From NCBI GenBank assembly GCA_009599575.1, contig VWND01000075.1, positions 1,364,001 through 1,428,000 on the forward strand: a stretch of DNA of 64,000 nt. The letters are read 5' to 3'. Below the pieces are notes generated by a model. It saw only the letters and a program-made list of their open reading frames with translations. It was not told the origin of the DNA and searched no databases. Shown piece after piece: positions 11,663 through 21,936 of the stretch (position 1 is its first letter; every line of letters starts with the position of its first letter). A program made the translations under genes and the position numbers. The stretch comes from Blumeriella jaapii. Taxonomy: Eukaryota; Ascomycota; Leotiomycetes; Helotiales; Drepanopezizaceae.

Positions 11663-12752
11663 AATTTGGGGGTTTGGTTAAGGACGGGACGGGAAGTTGA
11701 AGATAGGTAAGGTGCCATCATCGTATAAGCAAGCTGAACCGCGAATTTTCGGTTGCTTGCTTGCTTGTACATACTGTTATGCATCGTACTGTAGGTATGT
11801 AGGTATGCACCGGTATGTCGCTTTTTGCTGCCGCTGCATTAAGAGACCAGCATTTTCCTCTGTCGTTCTACTGTGTACAGTATTGTACAGTACAAGTACA
11901 GTACAGTACTTGTCGAGATAAAAGGAACGTCCGATCAGGAACACCTGGCGGTGTTATTTAGGGAAGCGCTTCACCGCTGGTTTGTTTCTATTTATCGCGC
12001 TATATCCCCCCCCCCCCTTCTTATCGCATGTCATTCGGCCTTCTTATCAACCGCACCGTATTAGTAAGCGCTTACTGTACATCGTAATCGTCGGCACTGC
12101 ACAGTACAGTACCAACCACATTGTACTGTACTATACGTACCTACGTAAAAGAAACACACACACGCCAAAGCTCGGAGTCGCCGAACAAACACGAAAGAAA
12201 CAGCGACGCCGCTGCGCAGGGTCTGCCTCAATCTGGCTTCCGGAACGCTTTCCGCATGCAAGGCTGCTGCTTCTTTTTTTTTTTCCCTTTTTTTTTTTTT
12301 TTTTGGCTTGCCGCAGAAAAAGAAGATTAATCAATCTGCCGTCGGAAGAGCAGAAGGATCCTCCTGTACTGTACAGTACCAGGCACGCCTTCCGAAGCCT
12401 GTAAGACGTGCACCCTCGCGAGACACCGACTATGGTAACTGTACTGCACTGTACGGTACTGTACGTACGTGCTCTATCAGGATACGAGACTTCCTCCTCG
12501 GTGGGTTGCCAGAATGTGGAATCGCACGCTGGCGGCTGGCTGACTTCGCGGAGTCGTCACTAGGTACTGTACTGTACAGTCGAACCCATCTCGCGCCGTC
12601 CTCCAACACCAGGCCCTCATGGTTACACCCCGAGGATGGGGATTCAGGGTCTTTGCTAGGACCATCAGAGTTCCAGGTGGTGTCTCCGAGGCCGGGGTGC
12701 AACGTGGGCGTACCCTTCGGGGTAGGTCCCCTGAGCCAGCCGCCGGCTTGGT

Positions 12753-12773
12753 GGGGTTGGGGTTGGGGTTGGG
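12753..12773 (+). repeat. (GGGGTT)n G-quadruplex candidate
   Basis: Three GGGG runs and a final GGG separated by TT. The four G-runs with 2-nt loops match the usual G-quadruplex pattern. It is a short isolated tract, not a telomere. Confidence 0.7.
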
Positions 12774-12778
12774 TTGTG

Positions 12779-12838
12779 GTGATAGCCAGCGTTTTCGTAA
12801 TGCTTTGTGTGATAGCCAGCGTTTTCGTAATGCTTTGT
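12779..12838 (+). repeat. Tandem duplication of a 30-bp segment
   Basis: The segment beginning TGATAGCCAGCGTTTTCG and ending AATGCTTTG occurs twice in direct tandem, right after the G-rich tract. It looks like a recent slippage duplication. Confidence 0.85.
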
Positions 12839-13201
12839 TCGTGTGGTCTGCAGAGGAAAAGGGCGCGGTCCGTCTCCAGGTCAGCTCGCCACGGTGCCGT
12901 CGGTCCGTCACGAGGCCAGGCCTGGGTTGGGCATCGTACAGTATCGACCTACCTCGAGGTATGTGTATGTACGGTATCTCGACGGTCCGTGTCGGTCCCC
13001 TCGTGCCCGCGGCTCCACTCGGCCGTGCGGGCGAGACGGCCCCAGAGGGACTTGACTATTGCTTGTCCGCACCGGTCCATCTCATCTGGGACGAGATGGG
13101 GACATGTCCAAACGAGCAGTTCGTGCCGGCGCGCTCGTCGCTCGCGGGACCGCAGCCGATGTAACCGCCGTGGGCACACAGCTATGCAGATAGAGGACAG
13201 T

Positions 13202-13470
13202 CCGTACTTACAGTCAGTACTTACAGTCAGTATTTACAGTCAGTCGGTACTTACAGTCCGTACTTACAGTCATTAGTTACAGTCAGTACTTACAGTCAGT
13301 ACTTACAGTCATTACTTACAGTCAGTATTTACAGTCGGTATTTACTTACAGTCAGTACTTACAGTCCGTACTTACAGTCATTACTTACAGTCAGTATTTA
13401 CAGTCGGTATTTACTTACAGTCCGTACTTACAGTCCGTACCTACAGTCAATCCTTACAGTCAGTCCCTAC
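13202..13470 (+). repeat. 13-bp minisatellite (CTTACAGTCAGTA)n with higher-order repeat
   Basis: About 20 degenerate copies of ACTTACAGTC followed by a variable AGT, CGT, ATT or CGGT linker. A longer composite block (units in the order CATTA, CAGTA, CGGTA) is repeated twice, near 13305-13355 and 13375-13425, so the array evolved by duplication of multi-unit segments. Confidence 0.9.
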
Positions 13471-14520
13471 TCCACCACCCCGCGACCGTGTCGACCGGTC
13501 TTTGCCGAACGGCCCCGGATTCATTCGCCTGCTCATCTGGATACGAGTGCCCTCGATCCTGGCCCGCCGGTCTTTGCCGACGCAGTCGACGGCGACACGA
13601 CACGGCCGTCTATTCTGATCTAGGTATGTCGTACCCTGCGCCGCGTGCGGGGCAGCCGGTGCGGCGGGTGGCCCACGCCGCCACGCCCGCGTTCCTGTAC
13701 CACCGGTCTGGCTGCTCCCCCGCCGAGAGGTACAGCAGGACGTCGACCGCCCGTCCTGTCCCGTCCTGTCCCGTGGCGGCGGAACCGACGAGGCTCTGTT
13801 CTGACCCAAGAGACCGTCCCCGGTTGCGTGGCTGGTGATGCATGCCCAGGGTCTCACCCCGAGCCTGGATGTCTGGATGCGCGCCGCGTCCCTGGGGGGG
13901 GGGGGGGGGGGTGGAAGCGCTAGGCCGCAATCGGTTTGACAACACCACTGCGCCGCGGATGCGTCGCCCGCGAACCCAGACCACGAGACGCGGCGGGGGT
14001 GCGGGCACGGGAAGCCACCGGGGCATCCGCCGTGAGAACCAGGCCCAGGGGCCACGCGCTCGCTGCAGACCTCGCTCATCCAGACATACATACATACCTA
14101 CCTATGTATGTATGTCGGTACATACGTGTTGGGCCGCTCCATCGCGTGCACGCGCGTGCGCACCACCACCCCGCACCCGTCTTCTCGTCTCGTCTCGTCC
14201 CGCACGCGCGCCTCGCCCGCGATCCGGTCGAGTCAGGACGGCGATCCCAGCGGATCGACGGCCCAGCAGACCTGGCGCGCCGTTCGAGAAGACGGGCAAG
14301 TGGATCGCGGCGCGGGTGGGGGCAGGGAGGAGCGCATTTGATAATGCATGACACCCGCCGGGCCGGGCACATCCTCCATCGCAGCCACAGACCGCCGACC
14401 GGGTGACGGACGGCGGCCACATCCGATGCGGCAGGCGCACGCGGCGCCACGCTCGACGACCAGCGACGCAGACGGAGAGCGCTGGCGCGCCGACGAGGGA
14501 CGGCCTTCGCGGCCGACACG

Positions 14521-14528
14521 TATATAAG
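14521..14528 (+). promoter_or_regulatory. TATA box of the 5'-nucleotidase gene
   Basis: A TATATAAG sequence in otherwise GC-rich DNA, 84 bp before the ATG at 14612. Sequence and spacing fit a core promoter element; the assignment is inference. Confidence 0.55.
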
Positions 14529-14611
14529 CCGCGTCCGCCGTCCGCAGCGGACCCGGGGCCGGGAGGCTCACTGATCGTGTCTTGCGCTCTTCCACGCCGT
14601 GCCGGGTCAGC

Positions 14612-16552
14612 ATGAGATTTGCGAACGGATCGCTCGTGGCGTCGGCGCTGCTGATGGCCGCGCGGCGCAGGAGGACGTGTTGTACAGCAAGCGAGGCCTG
14701 GCGAAGCGGCGCGTCAACGAGGAGGGGGACTACAACATCGGTGAGTCTCCGCGGGCGACCGGCCCCGGATCCCACGAGCGGGCAGAGGCGTCCGTCGCGA
14801 GGAGGCCGTGGCTGACGCGCGCACGGGGGGCCAGCGTTCTACCACATCAACGATGTGCACGCCCACCTCGACGAGTTTCGCCCCTCGGGCACGAACTGCT
14901 CCGATCCGGACCTGGGCTGCTACGGGGGCTACGCGAGAGTCAAGACGGTGCTGGACCAGTCGCGCCCGGAGCATCCCAACAGCCTGTTCTTGAGCGTCGG
15001 CGACGAGTTCCAGGTCCGCCCACCTACCACCTCCTCCTCCTCCTCACCCACCACCCCCGCGTCCCCCCGCCTGCACGCGGTGCTCACATAGTCCCAGGGC
15101 ACCTTCTTCTACACCTACTACGGGGGCAAGAAGATCGCCGAGACCCTCAACCAGCTCGGCTTGGACGGCATGACCCTCGGAAACCACGAGTTCGACGGCG
15201 GCCCGGACAAGCTGGGCGAGTTCATCTCGAGCCTCAACTTCCCCGTCATCTCGGCCAACGTCAAATCGACGCACCCCGTCCTGAGCCAGGTGATCAAGCC
15301 CTTCCACATCTACCCGGCGCAACAGTTGGCGGTCATCGGCGTCACGACGCCGACCACGTCCGACACCTCCTCGCCGGGCCCGGACACGACCTTCACCGAC
15401 GTGACGGAGGCGGTGCAGCGCACGATCGACTTCATCAAGGCGACGACGAGCATTACGAGGATCGCAGCCATCACGCACATTGGATAGTGAGTCTCCCGAT
15501 GCCGAGGCATGCGTGGGGGGGGGGGGGGGGGGGGGTTCGATGTCGCGACGCTTCCTGTTTGGGCGGGCGGCCGGGCGGGCTAAGCGAGAGCGAAAAGGGG
15601 CGTGTCGCGAGTTGGGGTCCGCTGCTGACCAGAGACCACAGTGAGAACGACAAGAAGCTCGCCGCAGCCACGACGGGTTTGCATCTCATCATGGGAGGAC
15701 ATTCCCACACGCCGTTGGGCAACCTCCCCGGAGCTGTGGGGGATTACCCCACGATCGCGACGAACAAGGATGGAGACGAGGTCTTCATCGTCACCGCGTA
15801 CGTCTCCCTCCCCGTGCCCATGATTGCCACAGCCCCGAACTAACGTCGTACAAACAGTTACCGTCCGTCCCCCCCCTCCCGCCATCAACCAGCAGAGCGC
15901 GCAAACTAACGGTGCCGACCGCAGGATGGGGCGAGTACCTAGGCTACATCGACGTGACCTACGACGACGCGGGCAAGATTCTCGCCTACCACGGGGCGCC
16001 CTTCCACCTCACCAACGCCACGGATCAGGACCCGCAGCTCCAGAAGCAGATTCTCGCGTGGCGCAAGCCCTTTGACGAGTTCGCCGGGCAGGTCGTCGGC
16101 ACGTCGCGCGTGACGCTGGGCCACTCCACGTGCCGGGTGCGCGAGTGCCTCCTCGGCCAGGTCATGGCCGACGCCCTGCTGCACTACAACCGCGAGCACG
16201 GCGGCACGGCCGCGCTCGGCGTCATGAACGGCGGCGGCGTGCGCGCCACCATCGACGTGGGCCCCATCACGCGCGGCCAGGCGCTGACGACCTTCCCGCT
16301 CGGGAACTCGCTGGTGGAGATCGCGCTCGCCGGCCACGAGCTGTGGAACACCTTCGAGGGCGTGCTCTCCGGCGTGAACCAGTACACCCAGCGCGGCGTC
16401 GAGGGCTTCATCCATCTGTCGGCCGGCGTGGAGATCGAGTACGACGCCGCGGCGCCCCGCGGCTCGAAGCTCGTGAGCGTGAAGATCGATGGCGTCGACC
16501 TGAACATGGACAAGACGTACAATGTTGCGACGTTGGACTTTTGGCCGATGGT

Positions 16553-16589
<37 letters not shown>

Positions 16590-17006
16590 TCTCTCCCTCT
16601 CCCTCTCTCTCTCCCCCTCTTTCCTTCCTTCTCTCCCCCCTTCCTCCCCTCTCCCTCCTCCCCTCCAGACAAGTCAGGGCGAGCTCCATCCATCCCATCC
16701 ATCCCATCCCATCCCACCCCATCCGCCAGACATCCACACATTGCGTTGCGCTATGCTATGCCATGCCATGCCATGCCATGCCATGCTATGCTATGCCGTA
16801 CCGTCCCGTGCTACGCTAACCCCCGATGCTCCCTCCCAGGCGGCGACAACATCTTCCTGCTGCACGCCTACTCCTCCAAGACCGCTTTCACCGACGACGT
16901 CTTCGTCAGCTACGTCGAGCGCAACTCGCCGCTCGACGCCGAGCTGGTGCACCGCATCGTCGACACCAACGGCGCTCCCGCTCCCGCTCCCGCCACGGAG
17001 CGATGA
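14612..17006 (+). CDS. Secreted 5'-nucleotidase / metallophosphoesterase
   Basis: Calcineurin-like metallophosphoesterase plus 5'-nucleotidase C-terminal domain; the family dephosphorylates nucleoside monophosphates outside the cell or in the secretory path. Motifs in order: INDVHAHLDE, GDEFQGTFF, LGNHEFDGG, ITHIGY, MGGHSHT (metal ligands), then MNGGGVRA and the FPLGNSL substrate-pocket region. Exons: 14612-14740, 14835-15013, 15098-15486, 15642-15797, a 5-nt microexon 15858-15862, 15925-about 16560, and about 16841-17006. The microexon completes A-Y-R before WGEYLGYIDV. The expected signal peptide (MRFANGSLVASALLMA) starts at 14612 but is out of frame with the mature sequence (AQEDVLYSKRGL). 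The frame must shift within 14657-14670, a GC-rich stretch, or translation starts at 14599 without a signal peptide. The last intron holds (TC)n and also reads through in frame. No GPI-type tail; the C-terminus is Ala/Pro-rich. Confidence 0.88.
16557..16800 (+). repeat. Intronic (TC)n, (CATCC)n and (CATGC)n tracts
   Basis: Inside the last intron of the 5'-nucleotidase gene, a TC-rich tract (16557-16670) is followed by CATCC-type and ATGCC-type tracts (16685-16800). The splice donor sits at the very edge of the TC tract, which makes the exact junction hard to place. Confidence 0.85.
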
Positions 17007-17378
17007 GCGAGCGCGCGAGCGAGCGAGCGCTGGTTTCTCGCACCCGGGCCGGGCCGTGTGCGAGAGCGAGAGCGGCGCGAAACTCGACAAGAGCGTGCGT
17101 GGTTGTTTGTTTGTTTGTCTGTCTGTCTGTTTGTCTGTGGGACCGGCACGGACTTTTGGGACGCAGTCCGTGCCGGCCGGCAGGAGGGCGATGATGGCTT
17201 TTTGGAGGAGGAAAGAAATTGGGGACGAGGCGAGGTCGTTTGTATATACTGTAGCTCAAGGTGTCCTGTATATAGATCTGTAAATACTGTATGTATGTAC
17301 CACCAGTACCCGTCCATGTATCTGACCGTCCGCAACACAGCAACCAAGCCGGCCACAGCCACAGCCCGAGTCCCAGTC

Positions 17379-19505
17379 CTAGTCCTCCTTCACCCACTCC
17401 AGAGCCATCTCCCTCAGCTTGAACTTCTGGACCTTCCCGCTCGCCGTCTTGGGATGCTCGCTCACCAGAAGACGTAGCGCGGCACCAGGTGCGCGCTCAA
17501 CCTGTCGCGGACCCAGCTCCTCACCAGCTCTCTCGTCAGCTTCCGAGCCTCTCCCCCGCCCCTTTCCGCGTCGATCCCCGGGTCTCCCTCCCCCTTGTCA
17601 TCGACGCCGACGCCGACATCCCGATGCGCGACGACGAACGCAGCGACGACCTCGCCGTAGCGCTCGTCCGGCACGCCCACGACCGAGACCTCGCTCACGC
17701 CATCCAGCTGGAAGACGACGTTCTCGATCTCCAGGGGGTGGATGTTCTCGCCGCCGCGGATGATCAGATCCTTGATGCGGCCCGTGATCTGGACGTAGCC
17801 CTCGCCATCCATCTGCGCCTCGTCGCCGCTGCGCATCCAGACCTTCTCCCGCGCTTCCTCCCCGTCGCCGGCGCCCGACCTCTCGAGCACGCGCACCGCC
17901 TGCGTGCGCACAGCGTCGTTCCAGTAGCCCTTCATCACGCCGTACCCGCTCACCATCAGCTCGCCCCGTTGCCCGACGGGCAAGACCGTCTTCCCGTCGT
18001 GCGCGCAGACGACCTTGGCCTCGACGTGCGGCAGGAGACGGCCCACGGAATCGACGCGTTTGACGAGCGGGTCGTCGGGAGCGGTCATGCAAGACACGGG
18101 GCTCGTCTCCGTCATGCCGTAGCAGATCGTCAAGCCCGTCAGGTGCAGCGTCTCGTGGAGCTTCTCCATCAGCGCGCGCGGCACCGAACTCCCCGCCGCA
18201 ATGCCCGTGCGGAGGTGCTCGAAGCCGGTGCGCGGCACGACCTGGTTCGCGAGGAGTTCGAGCTCGGCGACGAACATCGTCGCCACGCCGTACAGCGCCG
18301 TCGCCTTCTCCGCTTGTATCGACCGCAGCGTGGCCGTAGGGTCGAACGCCTCGCTGGGGAGCAGGAGCGCGGCGCCGGTGGTGGCGGTTGCCATGTAGCC
18401 TAGGACCGAGCCGAAACAGTGGAACAGCGGGGGCGGACAACACACAATGTCGGAGGGCGTGAGACCCATGCGCGTTCCTATGAAGAAGCCGTTGTTGAGA
18501 ATGCCAGTGTGTGTCAGGCAGGCGGCTTTGGGGGAGGATGTCGTCCCGGACGTGAATTGGATGTTGATGGTATCGTCGGTTCGCAACTCGTCATCCGGAA
18601 CGATGGCAGCATTCTTCTTGGACCTGTGGGCCGAGAGGAGTGAGGAGAAGGAGATGGTAGATGTGTACCCGGAGGTGTCGATCCGTGAAGATGAGTTATC
18701 GACTAGGATGATATTCTTGAGGGAGGGGACGGAGAGGGAAGAGACAGTGCCGGACGAGAGGTCTGGGCCGATTTGCTGTAGAAGGGACACGTTGGAGCGG
18801 GGAGCTTTGAAGGGGAGCTTGGTCTCGGTGCTGATGATGAGGTGCGCGGCAGAGAGATGGGAGAGGGCGGACGACACTTGGGGGGGGTTGAAGGCTGGGT
18901 TCAGGGGCACCTGTTTTCCCCCTCAGCTTCTACCTTGTCCTGCTCTCGACTCACGCCTCGCATGGCTGATTCCCTCAACCGCTCTCCCTCCTCTTCCCCT
19001 CTCATGTCAACAATCGTGCATGGAAAGAGAGTCCACATACCAGGATAGCCCCCAGTTTGAAAACAGCATAGCTCACAACTCCACACTCCCAGCTATTGCC
19101 CAACATCACTGCAACTCTGTCACCTTTCTTCACTCCCCGCTCCCTCAGCGCATGCGCAAGCACCGTGCTCCGCTCATCGAGATCGCGATACGTGAGCCGC
19201 TCACGCTGGGAGCGCGAGATGAGGGCGAGACGGTCACCGTGTTGGGCGACGATGGAGGAGAAGTGCTGGGGAATGGTAGAGGTGAGAAGGGGAGGCTGCG
19301 GAGCAGAAGATGTAAGCTTGGGTTTTGCGAAAAGAGGGAGGAGGAGAGACGCACTAAGGAGGGGCCAACGGTATGGGAAGCTGTCAAGAGGGATCTCGTC
19401 CACGTTCTCTGCCCTCCTCTCCTCTCGTTCTTTTCTCTTCGAGATCCTCGGTCTCGGGTCGTGAACCTCGATAGCCAGTGTAAAGCTCTCGCACCAGCCT
19501 TCCAT
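17379..19505 (-). CDS. AMP-binding acyl-CoA synthetase (ACSF2/4CL-like), frame broken near the 3' end
   Basis: Adenylate-forming ligase that activates a carboxylic acid as acyl-AMP and then acyl-CoA; substrate unknown. Exon 1 (19041-19505) reads LTYRDLDERS and GVKKGDRVAVMLGN. A 130-nt intron (18911-19040) leads to exon 2, starting VPLNPAFNPPQ. Core motifs: FTSGTTSSPKAA (A3, normally TSGTTGxPKG), YGMTETSPVS (A5) and SGDEAQMDGEGYVQITGRIK with GGENIHPLEIE (A7/A8). The frame stops after VPRYVFW at 17462-17464. The next bases, read one base off, give EHPKTASGKVQKFKLREM, the A10 motif with the catalytic Lys, ending in TAG at 17379-17381. One G missing from the GG at 17465-17466 explains this. The start is uncertain: 19505 is the first ATG in frame, but the first 50 or so residues look non-conserved, so an upstream exon or a later start is possible. 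Convergent with the 5'-nucleotidase gene. Confidence 0.83.
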
Positions 19506-19679
19506 CCCCAGATCAAGCTCGAGGAGCTTCCACGTCCCCAGCACTTTTCCATCGTCGCCACAGGTCTGTGTACAAGTGCGAATCGCAAAGCCATAGTTGC
19601 GAGTGCTCCATATCACCCGGAGCAGAGCTTGTCGTATGCCTCATTGCCGATCTCAGGAATATATTCCGATGAAGTTTAA

Positions 19680-20696
19680 GTTGAGGGACGACGGGAAGCT
19701 CCAGCTACTGCGGGGTCGCTCGTGCTCCCCTTGCCGGGCTGTCCTCGGCTGAACTTCTTCTACCTGAGCTCGCTTAGGTGTAAATAGCTAGTATATGCGT
19801 ACGAGTTAGTGCACCTGTCTGTTATTACGCTGCCATAACAGGAAGCTACTTAAGATAAGCTACTTAGAAAGTAAACCAGGTATCAATAAGAGAGTCCGGA
19901 AAAGGCAATAAATGTGATAGAGGGCTTGATCCATAAGACATTTTATCCCTTATCAAGGCAAACGGACACACAAACAGAAGATGAGACAAGGCATTACCTT
20001 TTCTTTTCATGATAAGGATTGGGACGGGAAACCGAAAAAAAAAAAAAAAAAAAAAAAAGATAGCTTTACGTAAGAAGAGTGGACATTTCTATGTGTTCCG
20101 TACGGCTTGCTGCACGTTCCCTTCTGAATATGCAACAACAGCAAGGGCTGATGGAAACCACCTTCCCTTCTCTTGAAGTATTCCCAGCCAGTCCATCCAT
20201 CTATGCCGAGATGCACGGAATGTGCGAATCATAAACAATTAAATCCCACATTCCAATTCACAAGTATTCAGCTCTTGAAAGACTCGTGTCATTCCTTTCG
20301 ACGTATCCATCCGCTCGCTCTGCAAACAAACAATTGTCGCTGTACAGAAGCCTTGTCTACCCTTATTCGCCTTACTCTATGTAAACTTGCTGTCTCCTCA
20401 CAGGCGGAGACCAGATCCAGCGCAGGAGGAGGTCCTGCTGGCACGCAAACAAGCAAACAAACACACCCAGTCTATGTTCATAATCACCAGCGCTCCAAGC
20501 CTAGCTTAATAAACGAAAACAGCGCCGGAAAACAACAAGAAGAGCCTGTCGCTTGCAAGGTTCATATGTGAAGCAGTACGCGGCTGATGCAGAAATGTCG
20601 AGAGAACGCCGTAGAACGCAGTAGCAAACTTTTGGTAAGACTTCCGAAGATGTACAAGAAGGTCGAAAGCCGGGGCAAAACAACGAACATGCAAGA
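19680..20696. other. Intergenic between acyl-CoA synthetase and och1
   Basis: No gene seen. An A-rich run lies at 20035-20058. The left part is presumably the promoter of the leftward acyl-CoA synthetase gene and the right part the 3' region of och1. Confidence 0.55.
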
Positions 20697-21936
20697 CTAA
20701 CGCTTTTTGATCTTGGGCGCGATTTTGCTAGGCTCTTCACCGTTGACCTGGCCTATGTGTCGCAGTTCCTCGGGTTTCCATGAACCTAGGCCGTGTTAGA
20801 TAGGCATACACAGTGTAGAGAGAGAGAGAGAGAGAGAGAGAAAACTTGCCTTCAAATTCATGCTTCACGAAGGCCATTGGATCGTCATAATCCTTTGCTC
20901 CCATCTGCTGAACACCGGGACTGAAGCTAGTTATGGGCAGAACAATCACATCCCCAATTCTCCGTGGCGTCTCCATGCCCGTGAAATCCTTCCAGGTGAT
21001 ATTCTGCTTACTGTTGCTCATGTCAAAGTATTTCTTGTCGTTCATGAATTCAAAGATCATATCCGTCCATAATCCCGGCCCAGTGAACTCAATAACCTTG
21101 TCATCCTTGAGTGTATTCAACACGCCCTCCTTCTGCCTCTTGAGCGTCTCTTGGGTGATGTTGGCAACAACTTTCTGCAGGACTGGGTGCCCAGGTTTCG
21201 ACTGAATCGTCCACTGGCAGAATTGAATTCGTCTCGAGTACCATTCCTCCCAGTCGTCGCGATCCGGATCCGCCTCAATGCCCACCACCAGCCCAATTGC
21301 GTCTCGGGGTACACTCTCTGGCAACCACTCTGAAGCCGACTTCAAGGCGTGGGTATCGATATCGGAGTAAATTCCTCCTCTGGCCAGCAGGATCAGGTAG
21401 CGGAAGAAATCGGCCTTGAGCACCGGCAGCGGCAACGCATTGTAGGCCTCCAGCACCTCCGGCACCGCTGCGTACAGGTGTCTCATCAAGTGCACCGCGA
21501 CCTGGTCCGTGATCACCTCGTGTATGAAGCCCGGGTGCTTCTCGCTCCACGACGCCTCTGCCGGTCTGAAGTTCTCGCCAAAGTCGCCCGAGGCCGGCGT
21601 GTATTTCCACGTCTGCCAGATGTAGGCCGGGAACTTGCTCTCGACGTCGTAGGGGAATTGGTAGGCCAGCTTTTCGATCAGAGGGGCGTGCGACATGTCC
21701 ATCAGAACTTGCTGGGCCCCGGGTTCCTCTTGCTTGACCGTCTTGCCGGATGGTTTTTGCGAGAAGTCCGAGGTCGTGGTAGGATCGGAGGAGACGTGCT
21801 CCGAGTCACCGCTCGGGCTGGTGGTCTGGGCGAGTAACGAAGCGTCGCTCGCAGAGGTGCTGTGGGATCGAGTGAGGAAGAAGATTATGGTGAGGAAGCA
21901 GGCCGCTGCTATCAGGGCTCGTCTGAACGTCAACAT
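20697..21936 (-). CDS. och1: Initiation-specific alpha-1,6-mannosyltransferase Och1 (GT32)
   Basis: Golgi enzyme that adds the first alpha-1,6-mannose to the N-glycan core. It is a type II membrane protein: a short cytosolic tail, a membrane anchor at residues 6-22 (ALIAAACFLTIIFFLT), then a Ser/Thr-rich stem. The catalytic part contains FPAYIWQTWKYTP, LKADFFRYLILLARGGIYSD with the DxD site D192-I-D194, and TGPGLWTD. Two exons: 20850-21936 and 20697-20785, giving 391 aa, a normal family length. The 64-nt intron starts with GCAAGT rather than GT; splicing there gives FEGSWKPEELRHIG, the conserved C-terminus, and ends in a basic KIKKR tail. No nearby GT donor gives that frame. The intron carries an (AG)n tract at 20819-20842. 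The start chosen is the ATG right before the anchor; the frame is open 246 bp further upstream. Confidence 0.93.

Larger units (their letters stand above)
11663..14520. other. Intergenic, repeat-rich and locally GC-rich, no gene supported
   Basis: Long open frames occur here (for example about 12308-13276 + and 13447-14091 -) because the DNA is GC-rich and repetitive. Their translations are low-complexity Arg/Pro/Ser-rich with no family signature. The region also has a T-rich tract at 12271-12304, several TACTGTAC motifs and a G run near 13895-13910. It includes the separately listed G-rich tract, tandem duplication and minisatellite. Confidence 0.55.

Noticed and set aside
12753..12773. Telomere-like GGGGTT array
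   Set aside because: Only three to four units, and the fungal telomere unit is TTAGGG. There are genes on both sides.
12308..13276. 322-codon frame on the + strand
   Set aside because: Low-complexity Arg/Ser/Val-rich translation that runs through a G-rich tract and a tandem duplication. No domain, no regular start or exon structure.
13202..13470. CRISPR-like spaced repeats
   Set aside because: Repeat units are 13 bp and contiguous with 3-4 bp linkers. There are no unique spacers and no cas genes, and the organism is a eukaryote.
13447..14091. 214-codon minus-strand frame and overlapping + frames
   Set aside because: GC-rich DNA with few stops; the translations are Arg/Pro/Gly-rich on every strand and none has a family signature.
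16408..16741. Minus-strand frames antisense to the 5'-nucleotidase
   Set aside because: They are shadows of the coding exon continued through the TC microsatellite (Glu/Arg repeats).
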